Shown: piece by piece, positions 51,385 through 59,903 of the stretch
How the letters are laid out: the number at the start of each line of letters is the position of its first letter
How positions within the stretch are numbered: position 1 is the first letter of the stretch
From: an uncultured Muribaculaceae bacterium
Lineage (GTDB): Bacteria; Bacteroidota; Bacteroidia; Bacteroidales; Muribaculaceae
Length of the DNA: 64,000 bases
Assembly (NCBI GenBank): GCA_910577355.1
Contig: CAJTMY010000001.1
Location: 1 to 64,000 of the forward strand
Direction of reading: 5' to 3'
Translations under genes and position numbers: made by a program
The notes under the pieces: model-generated
What the model saw: the letters and a program-made list of their open reading frames with translations, nothing else
Databases searched by the model: none
Told to the model about the DNA's origin: nothing

Positions 51385-51767
51385 CGCCGCAGAGAGGCCC
51401 GTATGGCCGGCGGAGCGGCAAACGCCGCGACTATGCATCCGCCCCAGTCGGCGAGCAGATCGAGCGGATCGGATGCGCGCCCGATAGGCAGCAGTCCCTG
51501 CACCACTTCGTCGATTACGGAGAATCCCATGGCTATGGCCGTGAACAGGATAACCGCCCGGGCCGATAGTGTGCGCGACCGACAGGCGCGATACCAGTCG
51601 AACATCATTGCGGCGGCAAGTCCTCCCATCATTATAGCATGTATGAACTTATCGATATGCGGTATCGCCGGTATATCGTCGTCGGGCAGAGGGTGGGGGA
51701 GCCAGGTAGCATACAATATTATGAGTACGACAAGAGCCGTAGGCCAGTATTGGGCAATAGTTTTCAT
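51372..51767 (-). CDS. VanZ-like membrane protein
   Basis: A 131-residue protein with three to four helices. HIDKFIHAIMMGGLAAAMMFDW and VIDEVVQGLLPIGRASDPLDLLADWGGC form the VanZ-like signature, where charged residues (DKFIH, DEVVQ, D.LA.) lie at helix ends. VanZ proteins modify cell-surface or drug interactions in teicoplanin resistance; here the role is unknown. The start at 51767 (MKTIAQYW) is preferred over an upstream ATG. Confidence 0.8.
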   Translation of the reverse strand: MKTIAQYWPTALVVLIILYATWLPHPLPDDDIPAIPHIDKFIHAIMMGGLAAAMMFDWYRACRSRTLSARAVILFTAIAMGFSVIDEVVQGLLPIGRASDPLDLLADWGGCIVAAFAAPPAIRASLRRHRR

Positions 51768-51778
51768 ATAATCAATAA

Positions 51779-51802
51779 TGCCCGGGCATTGTGGCCCGGG
51801 CA
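51779..51802 (-). terminator. Terminator of asnS
   Basis: A 9-bp GC-rich stem TGCCCGGGC (51779-51787) with its complement (51794-51802) and a 6-nt loop, just after the asnS stop on the minus strand. The following U tract is short (ATTATTG). Confidence 0.65.
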
Positions 51803-51812
51803 TCTGTATTGT

Positions 51813-53201
51813 TTAGAATTCGCAATTCTTCGGAGTACGGGGAAAAGGTATCACATCGCGGATGTTTGTCATGCCGGTGCAGAAGAGTAGCAGGCGCTCA
51901 AATCCGAGGCCGAAGCCCGAATGGGGCACTGTTCCGTATCGGCGTGTGTCGAGATACCAGCACATGTCCTTCATGGGTATGTGCAGCTCGTCGATGCGCT
52001 GCTTCAGCTTGCCGAAATCGGCTTCGCGCTCCGAGCCGCCGATTATCTCGCCTATCTGCGGGAAGAGCACGTCCATGGCGCGTACGGTGCGGCCGTCCTC
52101 GTTCTGCTTCATGTAGAAAGCCTTGATCTCCTTGGGATAGTCGGTGAGTATCACCGGCTTCTTGAAGTGCTTCTCCACAAGGTAGCGCTCGTGTTCGCTC
52201 TGCAGATCGACACCCCAGCTTACCGGGAATTCAAATTTGTGGCCTGATTTCTCGAGGATCTCCACTCCTTCTGTATAAGTGAGGCGTACGAAATCGTTGT
52301 GCAGCACGAATTCGAGACGGTCGATCAGCTCCTTGTCGTAGTGCTCGGCGAGGAATTCGATATCGTCGCGGCAGTGGTCGAGCACATAGCGTATGCAGTA
52401 TTTGACAAACTCTTCGGCCAGATCCATGTTGTCGGTGATGTCGTAGAAAGCCATCTCAGGCTCGATCATCCAGAATTCCGACAGATGGCGCTGCGTGTTG
52501 GAGTTCTCGGCACGGAACGTTGGGCCGAATGTGTATATCTCGCCGATGGCCGTGGCGCCGAGTTCACCTTCGAGCTGACCAGATACGGTGAGTGCGGTGG
52601 GCTTGCCGAAGAAGTCCTGCGAGTAGTCGACATTGCCTTCGTCGGTACGCGGCAACTCGTTGAGAGGAAGAGTAGTCACCTGGAACATGGCTCCGGCACC
52701 CTCGCAGTCGCTCGATGTGATCAGCGGGGTATGGAGGTAGAAGAAGCCTTTGTTGTGGAAGAACTTGTGAATGGCGTATGCTAGTGCCGAGCGCACGCGG
52801 AGCACGGCCCCGAAGGTGTTGGTGCGCGGGCGCAGATGCGCTTTCTCGCGCAGAAATTCGAGGGTATGTCCTTTTTTCTGCAGAGGATATGTATCGTCGG
52901 CTGTGCCGTATATCTCGAGCGTATCTGCCTGAATCTCATATTTCTGGCCTTTGCCCTGAGATTCCACGAGCCGACCGGTGACGTGTATCGATGCGCCGGT
53001 GGTTATTGGCTTGAGCTCCTCATCGTTGAACTTGTTCATGTCGAAGACGATCTGCAGGTTATGTACCGTCGAACCGTCGTTGAGTGCCACGAACTGCACA
53101 TACTTGTTGCCGCGACGGGTCCGTACCCATCCGCGGACATCTACTATGGTGCCGACAGCTGTGTCGGTGGCGAGGAGCGATGCTATTTTGCTACGTTTCA
53201 T
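51813..53201 (-). CDS. asnS: Asparaginyl-tRNA synthetase
   Basis: A 462-residue class IIb enzyme. The N-terminal OB fold binds the anticodon (VDVRGWVRTRRGNKYVQFVALNDGS). Motif 2 is TFGPTFRAENSNTQRHLSEFWMIEPEMAF, and motif 3 is GFGLGFERLLLFCTGMTNIRDVIPFPRTP. I use the ATG at 53201 (MKRSKIASLL); the longer frame upstream has no family match. It lies 11 bp downstream of the pseudouridine synthase gene, so they may share a transcript. Confidence 0.97.
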   Translation of the reverse strand: MKRSKIASLLATDTAVGTIVDVRGWVRTRRGNKYVQFVALNDGSTVHNLQIVFDMNKFNDEELKPITTGASIHVTGRLVESQGKGQKYEIQADTLEIYGTADDTYPLQKKGHTLEFLREKAHLRPRTNTFGAVLRVRSALAYAIHKFFHNKGFFYLHTPLITSSDCEGAGAMFQVTTLPLNELPRTDEGNVDYSQDFFGKPTALTVSGQLEGELGATAIGEIYTFGPTFRAENSNTQRHLSEFWMIEPEMAFYDITDNMDLAEEFVKYCIRYVLDHCRDDIEFLAEHYDKELIDRLEFVLHNDFVRLTYTEGVEILEKSGHKFEFPVSWGVDLQSEHERYLVEKHFKKPVILTDYPKEIKAFYMKQNEDGRTVRAMDVLFPQIGEIIGGSEREADFGKLKQRIDELHIPMKDMCWYLDTRRYGTVPHSGFGLGFERLLLFCTGMTNIRDVIPFPRTPKNCEF

Positions 53202-53212
53202 GATTCTGTGGT

Positions 53213-54688
53213 TTATTCGAATGCACCCATCTTGAGCAGGTTGACCTCCTCCTGTGTGAGGTAGCGCCAACGGCCGCGGGGCAGATTCTTTTTGGTGAGG
53301 CCCGCAAAGTATACGCGGTCGAGTTTGGTGACATGATAACCGAGAGTCTCGAATATGCGGCGCACAATACGGTTGCGGCCGGAGTGTATCTCGATGCCGG
53401 CCTGATTGCGGTCGGTCTCGGTGGCATATGATATGGCATCGGCGTGTATGGGGCCGTCCTCAAGCTCGATGCCGTCGGCGATGCGCTGCATGTCTTCCTC
53501 GGCGATGTCGCGGTCGCACCATACGTGATATATCTTTTTCTTCACATATTTGGGGTGTGTGAGCTTCGATGCGAGGTCACCGTCGTTGGTGAGTAAAAGC
53601 ACGCCTGTGGTGTTACGGTCGAGGCGTCCGACGGGATAGATGCGTTCGGTGCAGGCGCCTTTCACGAGATCCATCACAGTGGTGCGGTCCTGCGGATCCT
53701 CGGAGGTGGTGACGCAGTCTTTCGGCTTGTTGAGCAGGATGTAGCATTTCGATTCCATAGCCACCACCTTCTCGTCGTATTCGACCACGTCGGAGTGTGA
53801 TATCTTGGTGCCAAGCTCGGTCACGACCTGTCCGTTCACCTTCACGAGTCCCTGCTGGATGAATTCGTCGGCCTCGCGGCGCGAGCATATGCCGGCGTTG
53901 CTCATGAATTTGTTGAGACGGATCTGCTCGTTAGGATCGGGAATCGGCATTTCATATTCGATGCGCTTGGGGCGCGGAGTGAAGCTCTTTCCACGGCCGG
54001 GGAACATGCCTTGAGGACGCTGATATCCGCCTTGTCCCTGGCGTTGCTGATATCCGCCCTGACGTTTCTGGTATCCGCTCTGGCGTGGCTGGTAACCTCC
54101 GGAGCGTTGCTGATATCCGCCTTGGTCTTGTCGGCGTTGGTAACCGCCTTGACCTTGAGGACGCGGATATCCGCCTTGTCCCTGGCGAGGCTGATATCCG
54201 TCCTGTCGCGGCCGGTAACCGCCTTGTCCTTGCCGCTGCTGATATCCGCCTTGATCCTGCCGGCGCTGGTATCCGCCTTGTCGCTGCTGATATCCGCCCT
54301 GTCCTTGCCGTGGCTGATATCCGCCTTGCTGCGGACGGCGCTGATAACCGCCCTGGCGAGGCTGATAGGTCTGCTGTCCGTCGCCGGGCTGTCCGTCGGC
54401 AGTGCTTTCGGTGTGACCATCGGTTGCCGATGATTGGAAATCATTGTTGTAACGATGGGGCTGATATGTGGATGGGCGCCCTTGATAGCCGCCTTGGCGT
54501 GGCTGATATGGGCGTGGCTGGTAGGTACGGCGCTGTTCGCCATCTTCGGCGGATTCGTCGCGACGTGGATATGATACACGTTCAAAATGAGGACGGCTGC
54601 TGTCGCTGTCGGCCAATGGACGCGGTGCTGCGCCGATACGTGGGCGTTTAGGTTTCTTTTCACCGCCGGGGGTGCTGGAATTCTCCAT
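53213..54688 (-). CDS. RluB/RsuA-type pseudouridine synthase with a Gln/Gly/Arg/Tyr repeat arm
   Basis: A 491-residue protein. Residues ~1-245 are low-complexity, made of repeats such as QGGYQPRQ, QRRQDQGGYQQRQ. Residues ~250-310 are an S4 RNA-binding domain (IRLNKFMSNAGICSRREADEFI). The C-terminal ~180 residues are the RluB/RsuA catalytic domain: PVGRLDRNTTGVLLLTNDGDLA holds the catalytic Asp, and IEIHSGRNRIVRRIFETLGY is characteristic. It modifies 23S or 16S rRNA. The long disordered arm is an exaggerated version of what other Bacteroidota enzymes carry. Confidence 0.92.
   Translation of the reverse strand: MENSSTPGGEKKPKRPRIGAAPRPLADSDSSRPHFERVSYPRRDESAEDGEQRRTYQPRPYQPRQGGYQGRPSTYQPHRYNNDFQSSATDGHTESTADGQPGDGQQTYQPRQGGYQRRPQQGGYQPRQGQGGYQQRQGGYQRRQDQGGYQQRQGQGGYRPRQDGYQPRQGQGGYPRPQGQGGYQRRQDQGGYQQRSGGYQPRQSGYQKRQGGYQQRQGQGGYQRPQGMFPGRGKSFTPRPKRIEYEMPIPDPNEQIRLNKFMSNAGICSRREADEFIQQGLVKVNGQVVTELGTKISHSDVVEYDEKVVAMESKCYILLNKPKDCVTTSEDPQDRTTVMDLVKGACTERIYPVGRLDRNTTGVLLLTNDGDLASKLTHPKYVKKKIYHVWCDRDIAEEDMQRIADGIELEDGPIHADAISYATETDRNQAGIEIHSGRNRIVRRIFETLGYHVTKLDRVYFAGLTKKNLPRGRWRYLTQEEVNLLKMGAFE
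54000..54400 (-). repeat. Imperfect tandem minisatellite encoding Gln/Gly/Arg/Tyr repeats
   Basis: Irregular repeats of 24-48 bp built on CTGATATCCGCC-type units code for the low-complexity arm of the pseudouridine synthase. Unit copies vary in sequence and length, so copy number could differ between strains. Confidence 0.75.
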
Positions 54689-54816
54689 AATTCAAGTGTT
54701 TTTGGTCGGTTTTGAGGATTCGGATGATGATTACATGCCTCGCGGCAATCTGTCTGATTTTAAATAATTGTTATGTAGCTGTAAAATAAATATGGAACGT
54801 CTATTGGATCAGGCCA

Positions 54817-54824
54817 CAAAGATA
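54817..54824 (-). promoter_or_regulatory. -7 element for the pseudouridine synthase gene
   Basis: Minus-strand TATCTTTG, a perfect TAnnTTTG match about 130 bp upstream of the ATG at 54688. The 298-bp gap between 54689 and 54986 holds this element, the leader and the terminator at 54937-54959; nothing else is apparent. Confidence 0.5.
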
Positions 54825-54936
54825 CATAATTATTTCTGAATTGTATGCCGGTGTCACATTATTTTAACAAAATAATTTATAGAATGTTGGATTGCCGTGG
54901 GCAGTGTGGCGGTTTTATGCTCCTGAAGGCAAAAAA

Positions 54937-54959
54937 ATAGCCCGGCAAATCCGGGCTAT
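54937..54959 (-). terminator. Terminator of the zinc-ribbon coiled-coil gene
   Basis: Stem ATAGCCCGG (54937-54945) with its complement (54951-54959) and a 5-nt loop; the minus strand then runs into seven Ts. Confidence 0.85.
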
Positions 54960-54986
54960 AATTGGCGGTGGCGACTGGATATCGGT

Positions 54987-55751
54987 TCAATTTGCATCCT
55001 CGACTCCGGCGAGTGTCGGGTCGATGAGTATGCGACCGCAGTATTCACATACGATCACCTTCTTGTGCATACGTATCTCCATCTGTTTCTGCGGGGGGAT
55101 ACGGTTGAAGCAGCCGCCGCAGGCATTGCGCTGCACGTATACGATACCGAGGCCGTTGCGCGCGTTTTTGCGGATGCGCTTGAATGCGGTGAGTGTGCGC
55201 TCGTCGATCTTTGGCTCAAGGGCCTTGGCCTTGGTACGCAGTGTTTCTTCCTGCTCGCGTGTCTCGCTTACGATCTCGTCGAGTTCGCTACGTTTTTCGG
55301 CGAGGATGTGTTCGAGGTCGGCCATGCGCTCGTGTGTGGCGTCGATGTCGGCCCGGCGGTTCTCGATGGCGCGCGAGTGGTCGTTGATGTGTTTCTGGGC
55401 GAGCTCGATCTCAAGCGACTGGAACTCCACCTCTTTGTGGAGCAGGTCATATTCGCGGTTGTTGCGCACGTTGTCCATCTGCTCGTTGTAGCGTGCGATG
55501 AGTCCCTGGCACGAGTTTATCTTCTCTTTCTCGGAGGCTATGGCGCGTGTCAGCTCGTCAATCTCGTGCGTGAAGTTGTCGATACGTGTGTGGAGGCCGG
55601 CGATCTGGTCTTCGAGGTCCTTTACTTCGAGGGGAAGTTCGCCGCGTATTGTCTTGATGCGGTCGATCTCAGATAGGATGGTCTGAAGGTCATAGAGCGA
55701 TTTCAGACGCGATTCGACTGAGAGGGTATTGTCGGTTTTCTTTTCGGCCAT
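54987..55751 (-). CDS. Zinc-ribbon coiled-coil protein (C4-type, CT398-like)
   Basis: A 254-residue protein. Residues ~10-190 are a long antiparallel coiled coil rich in Glu, Asp and Arg heptads. The last ~50 residues hold a C4 zinc ribbon (NACGGCFNRIPP and VIVCEYCGRILID). This family is widespread in Bacteroidota, usually next to a Nif3-like gene as here (11 bp). A nucleic-acid or protein-assembly role is suspected but not established. An internal promoter may lie in the nif3 3' end. Confidence 0.85.
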   Translation of the reverse strand: MAEKKTDNTLSVESRLKSLYDLQTILSEIDRIKTIRGELPLEVKDLEDQIAGLHTRIDNFTHEIDELTRAIASEKEKINSCQGLIARYNEQMDNVRNNREYDLLHKEVEFQSLEIELAQKHINDHSRAIENRRADIDATHERMADLEHILAEKRSELDEIVSETREQEETLRTKAKALEPKIDERTLTAFKRIRKNARNGLGIVYVQRNACGGCFNRIPPQKQMEIRMHKKVIVCEYCGRILIDPTLAGVEDAN

Positions 55752-55762
55752 GTTGATCGAAA

Positions 55763-56551
55763 TTACAGATATTTTATTGAATTTGTTTCGGACTCTGATT
55801 TATAGACTGCAAAGTTAGGAAATTTTTCCGAGATAAGGTCATGGAAAATCTGTTTTGCGCATGATTCTGCCTCAAAATGTCCTATGTCGCACAAAAAAGT
55901 CTGCTTTCCGTAGTCTGCAAAGTCATGATACCGTATGTCGGAGCTAAGATAGGCATCGGCTCCGGCTTCTATGGCGGCAGGTATGAATTCGCCTCCGGAG
56001 CCTCCGCACAGAGCTATGGTGCGGATGTTGCCGGCGGGTAGGCGCGAGCATCGCACCACAGGCGAGTCGAATGCCGACTTAATGCGTGCTATGAAGTCCG
56101 TTGCCGCGATGGCCTCGTCGAAGTGCGCCACCACACCGAGGCCGGCTGAACGGTTATCGGCCGTGGGTGCGAGTATGCTGTCGACATGTGCGCCGAGCAT
56201 CGATGCCATGCGGTGCGATATGCCGCCGGGTGTGCTGTCGAGGGCTGTGTGCGACGAGTATACGGTGATGCCTGCCCGGATGGCATCGATGACGGTCTGC
56301 TGTACTATGTTAGGCCCCGGGCTGATCTGTTTTAGTCCGCGGAACAGCAATGGATGATGGGCGATGACGAGGTTGCAGCCGTGTGCCACGGCTTCTGCAA
56401 TCACGGCGGGTGTGGCGTCGACGCAGAGCATCGCGCCGGTGCATTCCATGTCGGTGTCGCCGACCTGCACGCCCGAGTTGTCCCAGGATTCCTGGAGCGA
56501 CAGGGGCGCAAAGTCGGCGACAGCGCTGATTATATGGCCGACGGTCGTCAT
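55763..56551 (-). CDS. Nif3-like dinuclear metal centre protein
   Basis: A 262-residue member of the Nif3/YbgI/YqfO family. LQESWDNSGVQVGD, VIAHHPLLFRGLKQI and DIGHFEAESCAKQIFHD contain the His/Glu/Asp ligands of the two-metal site. Often annotated as GTP cyclohydrolase I type 2, but enzyme activity is not agreed for the family. It overlaps aspS by 4 bp, so the two are cotranscribed from the aspS promoter. Confidence 0.93.
   Translation of the reverse strand: MTTVGHIISAVADFAPLSLQESWDNSGVQVGDTDMECTGAMLCVDATPAVIAEAVAHGCNLVIAHHPLLFRGLKQISPGPNIVQQTVIDAIRAGITVYSSHTALDSTPGGISHRMASMLGAHVDSILAPTADNRSAGLGVVAHFDEAIAATDFIARIKSAFDSPVVRCSRLPAGNIRTIALCGGSGGEFIPAAIEAGADAYLSSDIRYHDFADYGKQTFLCDIGHFEAESCAKQIFHDLISEKFPNFAVYKSESETNSIKYL
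55810..55817 (-). promoter_or_regulatory. Possible internal promoter in the 3' end of the nif3-like gene
   Basis: Minus-strand TAACTTTG lies within the last codons of the nif3-like gene and about 60 bp before the zinc-ribbon ATG. No -33 is apparent. Confidence 0.3.
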
Positions 56552-58308
56552 GCCTCGGGGAGTTCTACCGCAAGGTTGAGTTCGTCGAGCTGTTTCTGGT
56601 CGAGAGGGGCGGGGGCGTCAAGCATCACGTCGCGGCCCGAGTTGTTCTTGGGGAATGCGATGCAGTCGCGGATCGAGTCGAGGCCGGCGAACAGCGATAC
56701 CCAGCGGTCAAGGCCATAGGCGAGACCTCCGTGAGGCGGTGCCCCGTACTTGAATGCGTTCATCAGGAAGCCGAACTGCTCCTGTGCCTTTTCGGGTGTG
56801 AAGCCGAGGATCTCGAACATCTTTGCCTGCAGGTCGGCATTGTGGATACGGATGGATCCGCCGCCTACCTCGACGCCGTTGATCACCATGTCGTATGCGT
56901 CGGCGCGCACGGCGGCGGGGTCGGTGTCGAGCATCGGGATGTCCTCGTCCTTGGGGTGTGTGAAAGGATGGTGCATAGCCATGAGGCGCTGCTCCTCGTC
57001 GCTCCATTCAAACATCGGGAAGTCGACCACCCACAGGCAGGCGAATTTGTCCTTGTCGCGGAGGCCGAGCTGGCGGCCCATCTCAAGGCGGAGTTCGCAG
57101 AGCTGCTTGCGGGCGCGCATGGTATCGTCGCCGCTGATTATGAGTATCAGGTCTCCTGCCTCGGCGCCCATCTTGTCGGCCATGGCACGGAGAATGTCCT
57201 GTGTATAGAATTTGTCTACCGAGGATTTTACAGTGCCGTCTTCGCCTACGCGGGCATAAACGAGGCCCTTTGCGCCGATCTGCGGACGCTTCACATATTC
57301 GGTGAGAGCGTCGAGCTGTTTGCGGGTATAGTGTGCCGCTCCCTTGGCTACAATGCCGCCGATGTATTCCGCATTGTCGAATACGCTGAATCCGTAGCCT
57401 TTGAGCACGTCCATCAGTTCTACAAACTTCATGTCGAAGCGCAGGTCGGGCTTGTCGGATCCGTAATACTTCATGGCGTCGGCCCATGGCATGCGGATGA
57501 ACGGCTCGGTAAGTTCTATGCCGCGGATTGTCTTGAACAGATGCTTGGCCATTCCTTCAAACAGCTCTATTACATCGTTCTGCTCTATGAAGCTCATCTC
57601 GCAGTCGATCTGTGTGAATTCGGGCTGGCGGTCGGCACGGAGATCCTCGTCGCGGAAGCATTTCACTATCTGGAAGTAGCGATCCATACCCGATACCATC
57701 AGTAGCTGCTTGAGAGTCTGGGGCGACTGGGGCAGGGCATAGAACTGGCCGGGATTCATGCGCGAGGGCACCACGAAGTCGCGGGCACCCTCGGGTGTGG
57801 AGCCGACAAGCATTGGTGTCTCGATCTCGAGAAAGCCTTTAGAATCGAGGTATCGGCGCACTTCCATTGTCATACGGTGGCGCAGCTCAAGATTGCGGCG
57901 AACCGGGGCGCGGCGCAGGTCGAGATAACGGTAGCGCATGCGCAGGTCATCGCCGCCGTCGGTGTCGTCCTCGATGGTGAACGGGGGCACTTCGCTGGGA
58001 TTGAGCACACGCAGCTCGCGGGCGATTATCTCGATGTCACCGGTGGGCAGATGGGGATTTTTTGCGGTGCGCTCGGCGACTGTGCCGGTGACCTGTACCA
58101 CATATTCGCGGCCGAGCCGGTTGGCGGCCTCGTTGAGGGCTTCGTTGTCGGAGCTTTCAAATACGACCTGTGTTATGCCGTAGCGGTCGCGGAGGTCGAG
58201 GAATGTCATGCCTCCCATTTTGCGGACTCTCTGCACCCAGCCTGCGAGAGTAACGGTACGGCCGGCATCGCTGAGGCGCAGTTCGCCACATGTATTTGTC
58301 CTGAACAT
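56548..58308 (-). CDS. aspS: Aspartyl-tRNA synthetase
   Basis: A 586-residue bacterial-type enzyme with OB fold (GWVQRVRKMGGMTFLDLRDRYG), the motif 2 region (YFQIVKCFRDEDLRADRQPEFTQID), the bacterial GAD insertion, and motif 3 (GGLAYGLDRWVSLFAGLDSIRDCIAFPKN). Length is standard. It charges tRNA-Asp. A promoter at 58350-58357 lies 42 bp upstream. Confidence 0.98.
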   Translation of the reverse strand: MFRTNTCGELRLSDAGRTVTLAGWVQRVRKMGGMTFLDLRDRYGITQVVFESSDNEALNEAANRLGREYVVQVTGTVAERTAKNPHLPTGDIEIIARELRVLNPSEVPPFTIEDDTDGGDDLRMRYRYLDLRRAPVRRNLELRHRMTMEVRRYLDSKGFLEIETPMLVGSTPEGARDFVVPSRMNPGQFYALPQSPQTLKQLLMVSGMDRYFQIVKCFRDEDLRADRQPEFTQIDCEMSFIEQNDVIELFEGMAKHLFKTIRGIELTEPFIRMPWADAMKYYGSDKPDLRFDMKFVELMDVLKGYGFSVFDNAEYIGGIVAKGAAHYTRKQLDALTEYVKRPQIGAKGLVYARVGEDGTVKSSVDKFYTQDILRAMADKMGAEAGDLILIISGDDTMRARKQLCELRLEMGRQLGLRDKDKFACLWVVDFPMFEWSDEEQRLMAMHHPFTHPKDEDIPMLDTDPAAVRADAYDMVINGVEVGGGSIRIHNADLQAKMFEILGFTPEKAQEQFGFLMNAFKYGAPPHGGLAYGLDRWVSLFAGLDSIRDCIAFPKNNSGRDVMLDAPAPLDQKQLDELNLAVELPEA

Positions 58309-58349
58309 TGTATATATCAGTTAAATATTGGTTTATTCGTTTTAACGGA

Positions 58350-58357
58350 CAAAGATA
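58350..58357 (-). promoter_or_regulatory. -7 element for aspS
   Basis: Minus-strand TATCTTTG, a perfect TAnnTTTG match, 42 bp upstream of the aspS ATG and directly after the terminator of the preceding gene. Confidence 0.55.
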
Positions 58358-58363
58358 CGAAAA

Positions 58364-58396
58364 AATCCCGAAATATGGCTGTCATATTTCGGGATT
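58364..58396 (-). terminator. Terminator downstream of the DUF2007 gene
   Basis: A 14-bp perfect stem AATCCCGAAATATG (58364-58377) with its complement (58383-58396), 5-nt loop, and TTTTTC following on the minus strand. Confidence 0.85.
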
Positions 58397-58410
58397 ATCA
58401 ATCAGTGTGG

Positions 58411-58629
58411 TCAATTATTGTCGCTGTTGATGAGGCTGCGGGCTTCGTCGGCGCGATCGGCGGGCACGAGAAGCTCAAGTGGCGCCCATGTGTCGGTCAT
58501 CGGATATACCGAGGATATGGTGGCGTTGTTGAGGACAACGGGTATGTCGTGCGCCTCGAGCATGCCTTTTACAATGTAGCCGTCTTCGACCGAGGAGAAT
58601 GTGGCTATTGTAATCCATGAATTGTCCAT
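58411..58629 (-). CDS. DUF2007-like small protein
   Basis: A 72-residue protein. ITIATFSSVEDGYIVKGMLEAHDIPVVLNN matches the putative signal-transducing DUF2007 family, which has a ferredoxin-like fold seen at the ends of GlnB-like proteins. The function is unknown. It follows the ABC permease gene by 5 bp and is probably in that operon. Confidence 0.8.
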   Translation of the reverse strand: MDNSWITIATFSSVEDGYIVKGMLEAHDIPVVLNNATISSVYPMTDTWAPLELLVPADRADEARSLINSDNN

Positions 58630-58634
58630 GGCGT

Positions 58635-59903
58635 TTATTTATAACGTGTCCAGCGGATAAGCTCGGCGATTGTGGGTTTCTTGCCGTACATGAATATGCC
58701 CACGCGGTATATCTTGGCGGCGAGCCATATCATGCCGATGAAAGATATGTAGAGGACAACGAGCGATATGATCGATTGCCAGACAGGTATGCCGAACGGT
58801 ACGCGAGCCATCATCACCATGGGCGACGTGAACGGTATGTACGATGTCCACAGTGCGAGTGTCGAGTTTGGATCCTGTACCACACTCATAGAGATGATCA
58901 GGGCCAGGATTATGGGCACGATGGCGATTGATGTGAGTTGCGATGCATCCTGTATGTTGTCGACGGCCGAACCTATGGCGGCATATATTGATGAATAGAA
59001 CAGGTAGCCGCCTATCAGGAACAGCACCATGAATATGAGCAGTTGTCCCATGAACGACGGGTCGGCGAGCTGCATCACCGCCTGTATCATGGCCGGGTCG
59101 GCTGTGCCGCTCTGTGCCACAGATGTGGAAAGCATGGGCATAACCCATATGCTGCAACCTATGAGCAGCACGGCCCAGATCAGAATCTGTGTGATGGCCA
59201 CGGCGCCGATGCCGAGTATCTTGCCCATCATGAGGTCGGTGGGCTTTACCGAGGATACCACGAGCTCGAGCACGCGGTTGTTCTTTTCCTCGATGATAGA
59301 TGTCATCACCATCTGGCCGTAGAGCATGATGAACATATACAGGATAAGCATCATGAATGTGCCGAGGAGATACGACAGGATGGATGACGTGGCTGTCTCT
59401 TCCTCTTTGTCGAGACGGTAAGTTTGCAGCTGCACGTCAACGCTCACTTCCTCGAGAATCTGATGCAGGTTGTCGATGTCGTAGGCGCGGATGCGCTGAT
59501 CTTCGATTACATCGGAAAGCTGGTCGGATATGTACCTTTCGGTAACCATCGACGGCGATCCGTGTGTATACAGGGTGATGTTGCCTTCCGGAACGGAAAT
59601 CACATCCTTGCCTATCACGAGTATGGCCTGAAAGTTGTCATCGGCCTTGAGATCGGCCAGTGGGGCGTTTACGGGTTTGAAGGTGATGTCGCCTTCATTC
59701 TGTAGGCGCGGAGCCACTATCCCCGAGTCGTCTATTACGGCGATTGTCTGTTTTTCCGGGCCGGAGAGAGCCATTATCAGCGCGGGAGCCACCATCATGG
59801 CGAGCATGAGGAGCGGCATAAGAATTGTTGTGATTATGAAGCTCTTACGCTTTACACGTTCGAGATATTCTCGCGATATTATTATTGAGAGTGCGCTTTT
59901 CAT
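58635..59903 (-). CDS. ABC transporter permease, NatB-like
   Basis: A 422-residue permease. One helix follows the first ~18 residues (SIIISREYLERVKRKSFIITT), then a ~150-residue extracytoplasmic domain, then five to six helices. MIEEKNNRVLELVVSSVKPTDLMMGKILGIG is the conserved signature of the NatB/ABC2 type 3 exporters. It overlaps the ATPase gene by 4 bp. The substrate is unknown; sodium or peptide/drug export is possible. Confidence 0.9.
   Translation of the reverse strand: MKSALSIIISREYLERVKRKSFIITTILMPLLMLAMMVAPALIMALSGPEKQTIAVIDDSGIVAPRLQNEGDITFKPVNAPLADLKADDNFQAILVIGKDVISVPEGNITLYTHGSPSMVTERYISDQLSDVIEDQRIRAYDIDNLHQILEEVSVDVQLQTYRLDKEEETATSSILSYLLGTFMMLILYMFIMLYGQMVMTSIIEEKNNRVLELVVSSVKPTDLMMGKILGIGAVAITQILIWAVLLIGCSIWVMPMLSTSVAQSGTADPAMIQAVMQLADPSFMGQLLIFMVLFLIGGYLFYSSIYAAIGSAVDNIQDASQLTSIAIVPIILALIISMSVVQDPNSTLALWTSYIPFTSPMVMMARVPFGIPVWQSIISLVVLYISFIGMIWLAAKIYRVGIFMYGKKPTIAELIRWTRYK

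Noticed and set aside
54000..54400. CRISPR-like or regulatory repeat array
   Set aside because: The repeats are irregular, in frame, and encode the low-complexity arm of a pseudouridine synthase.
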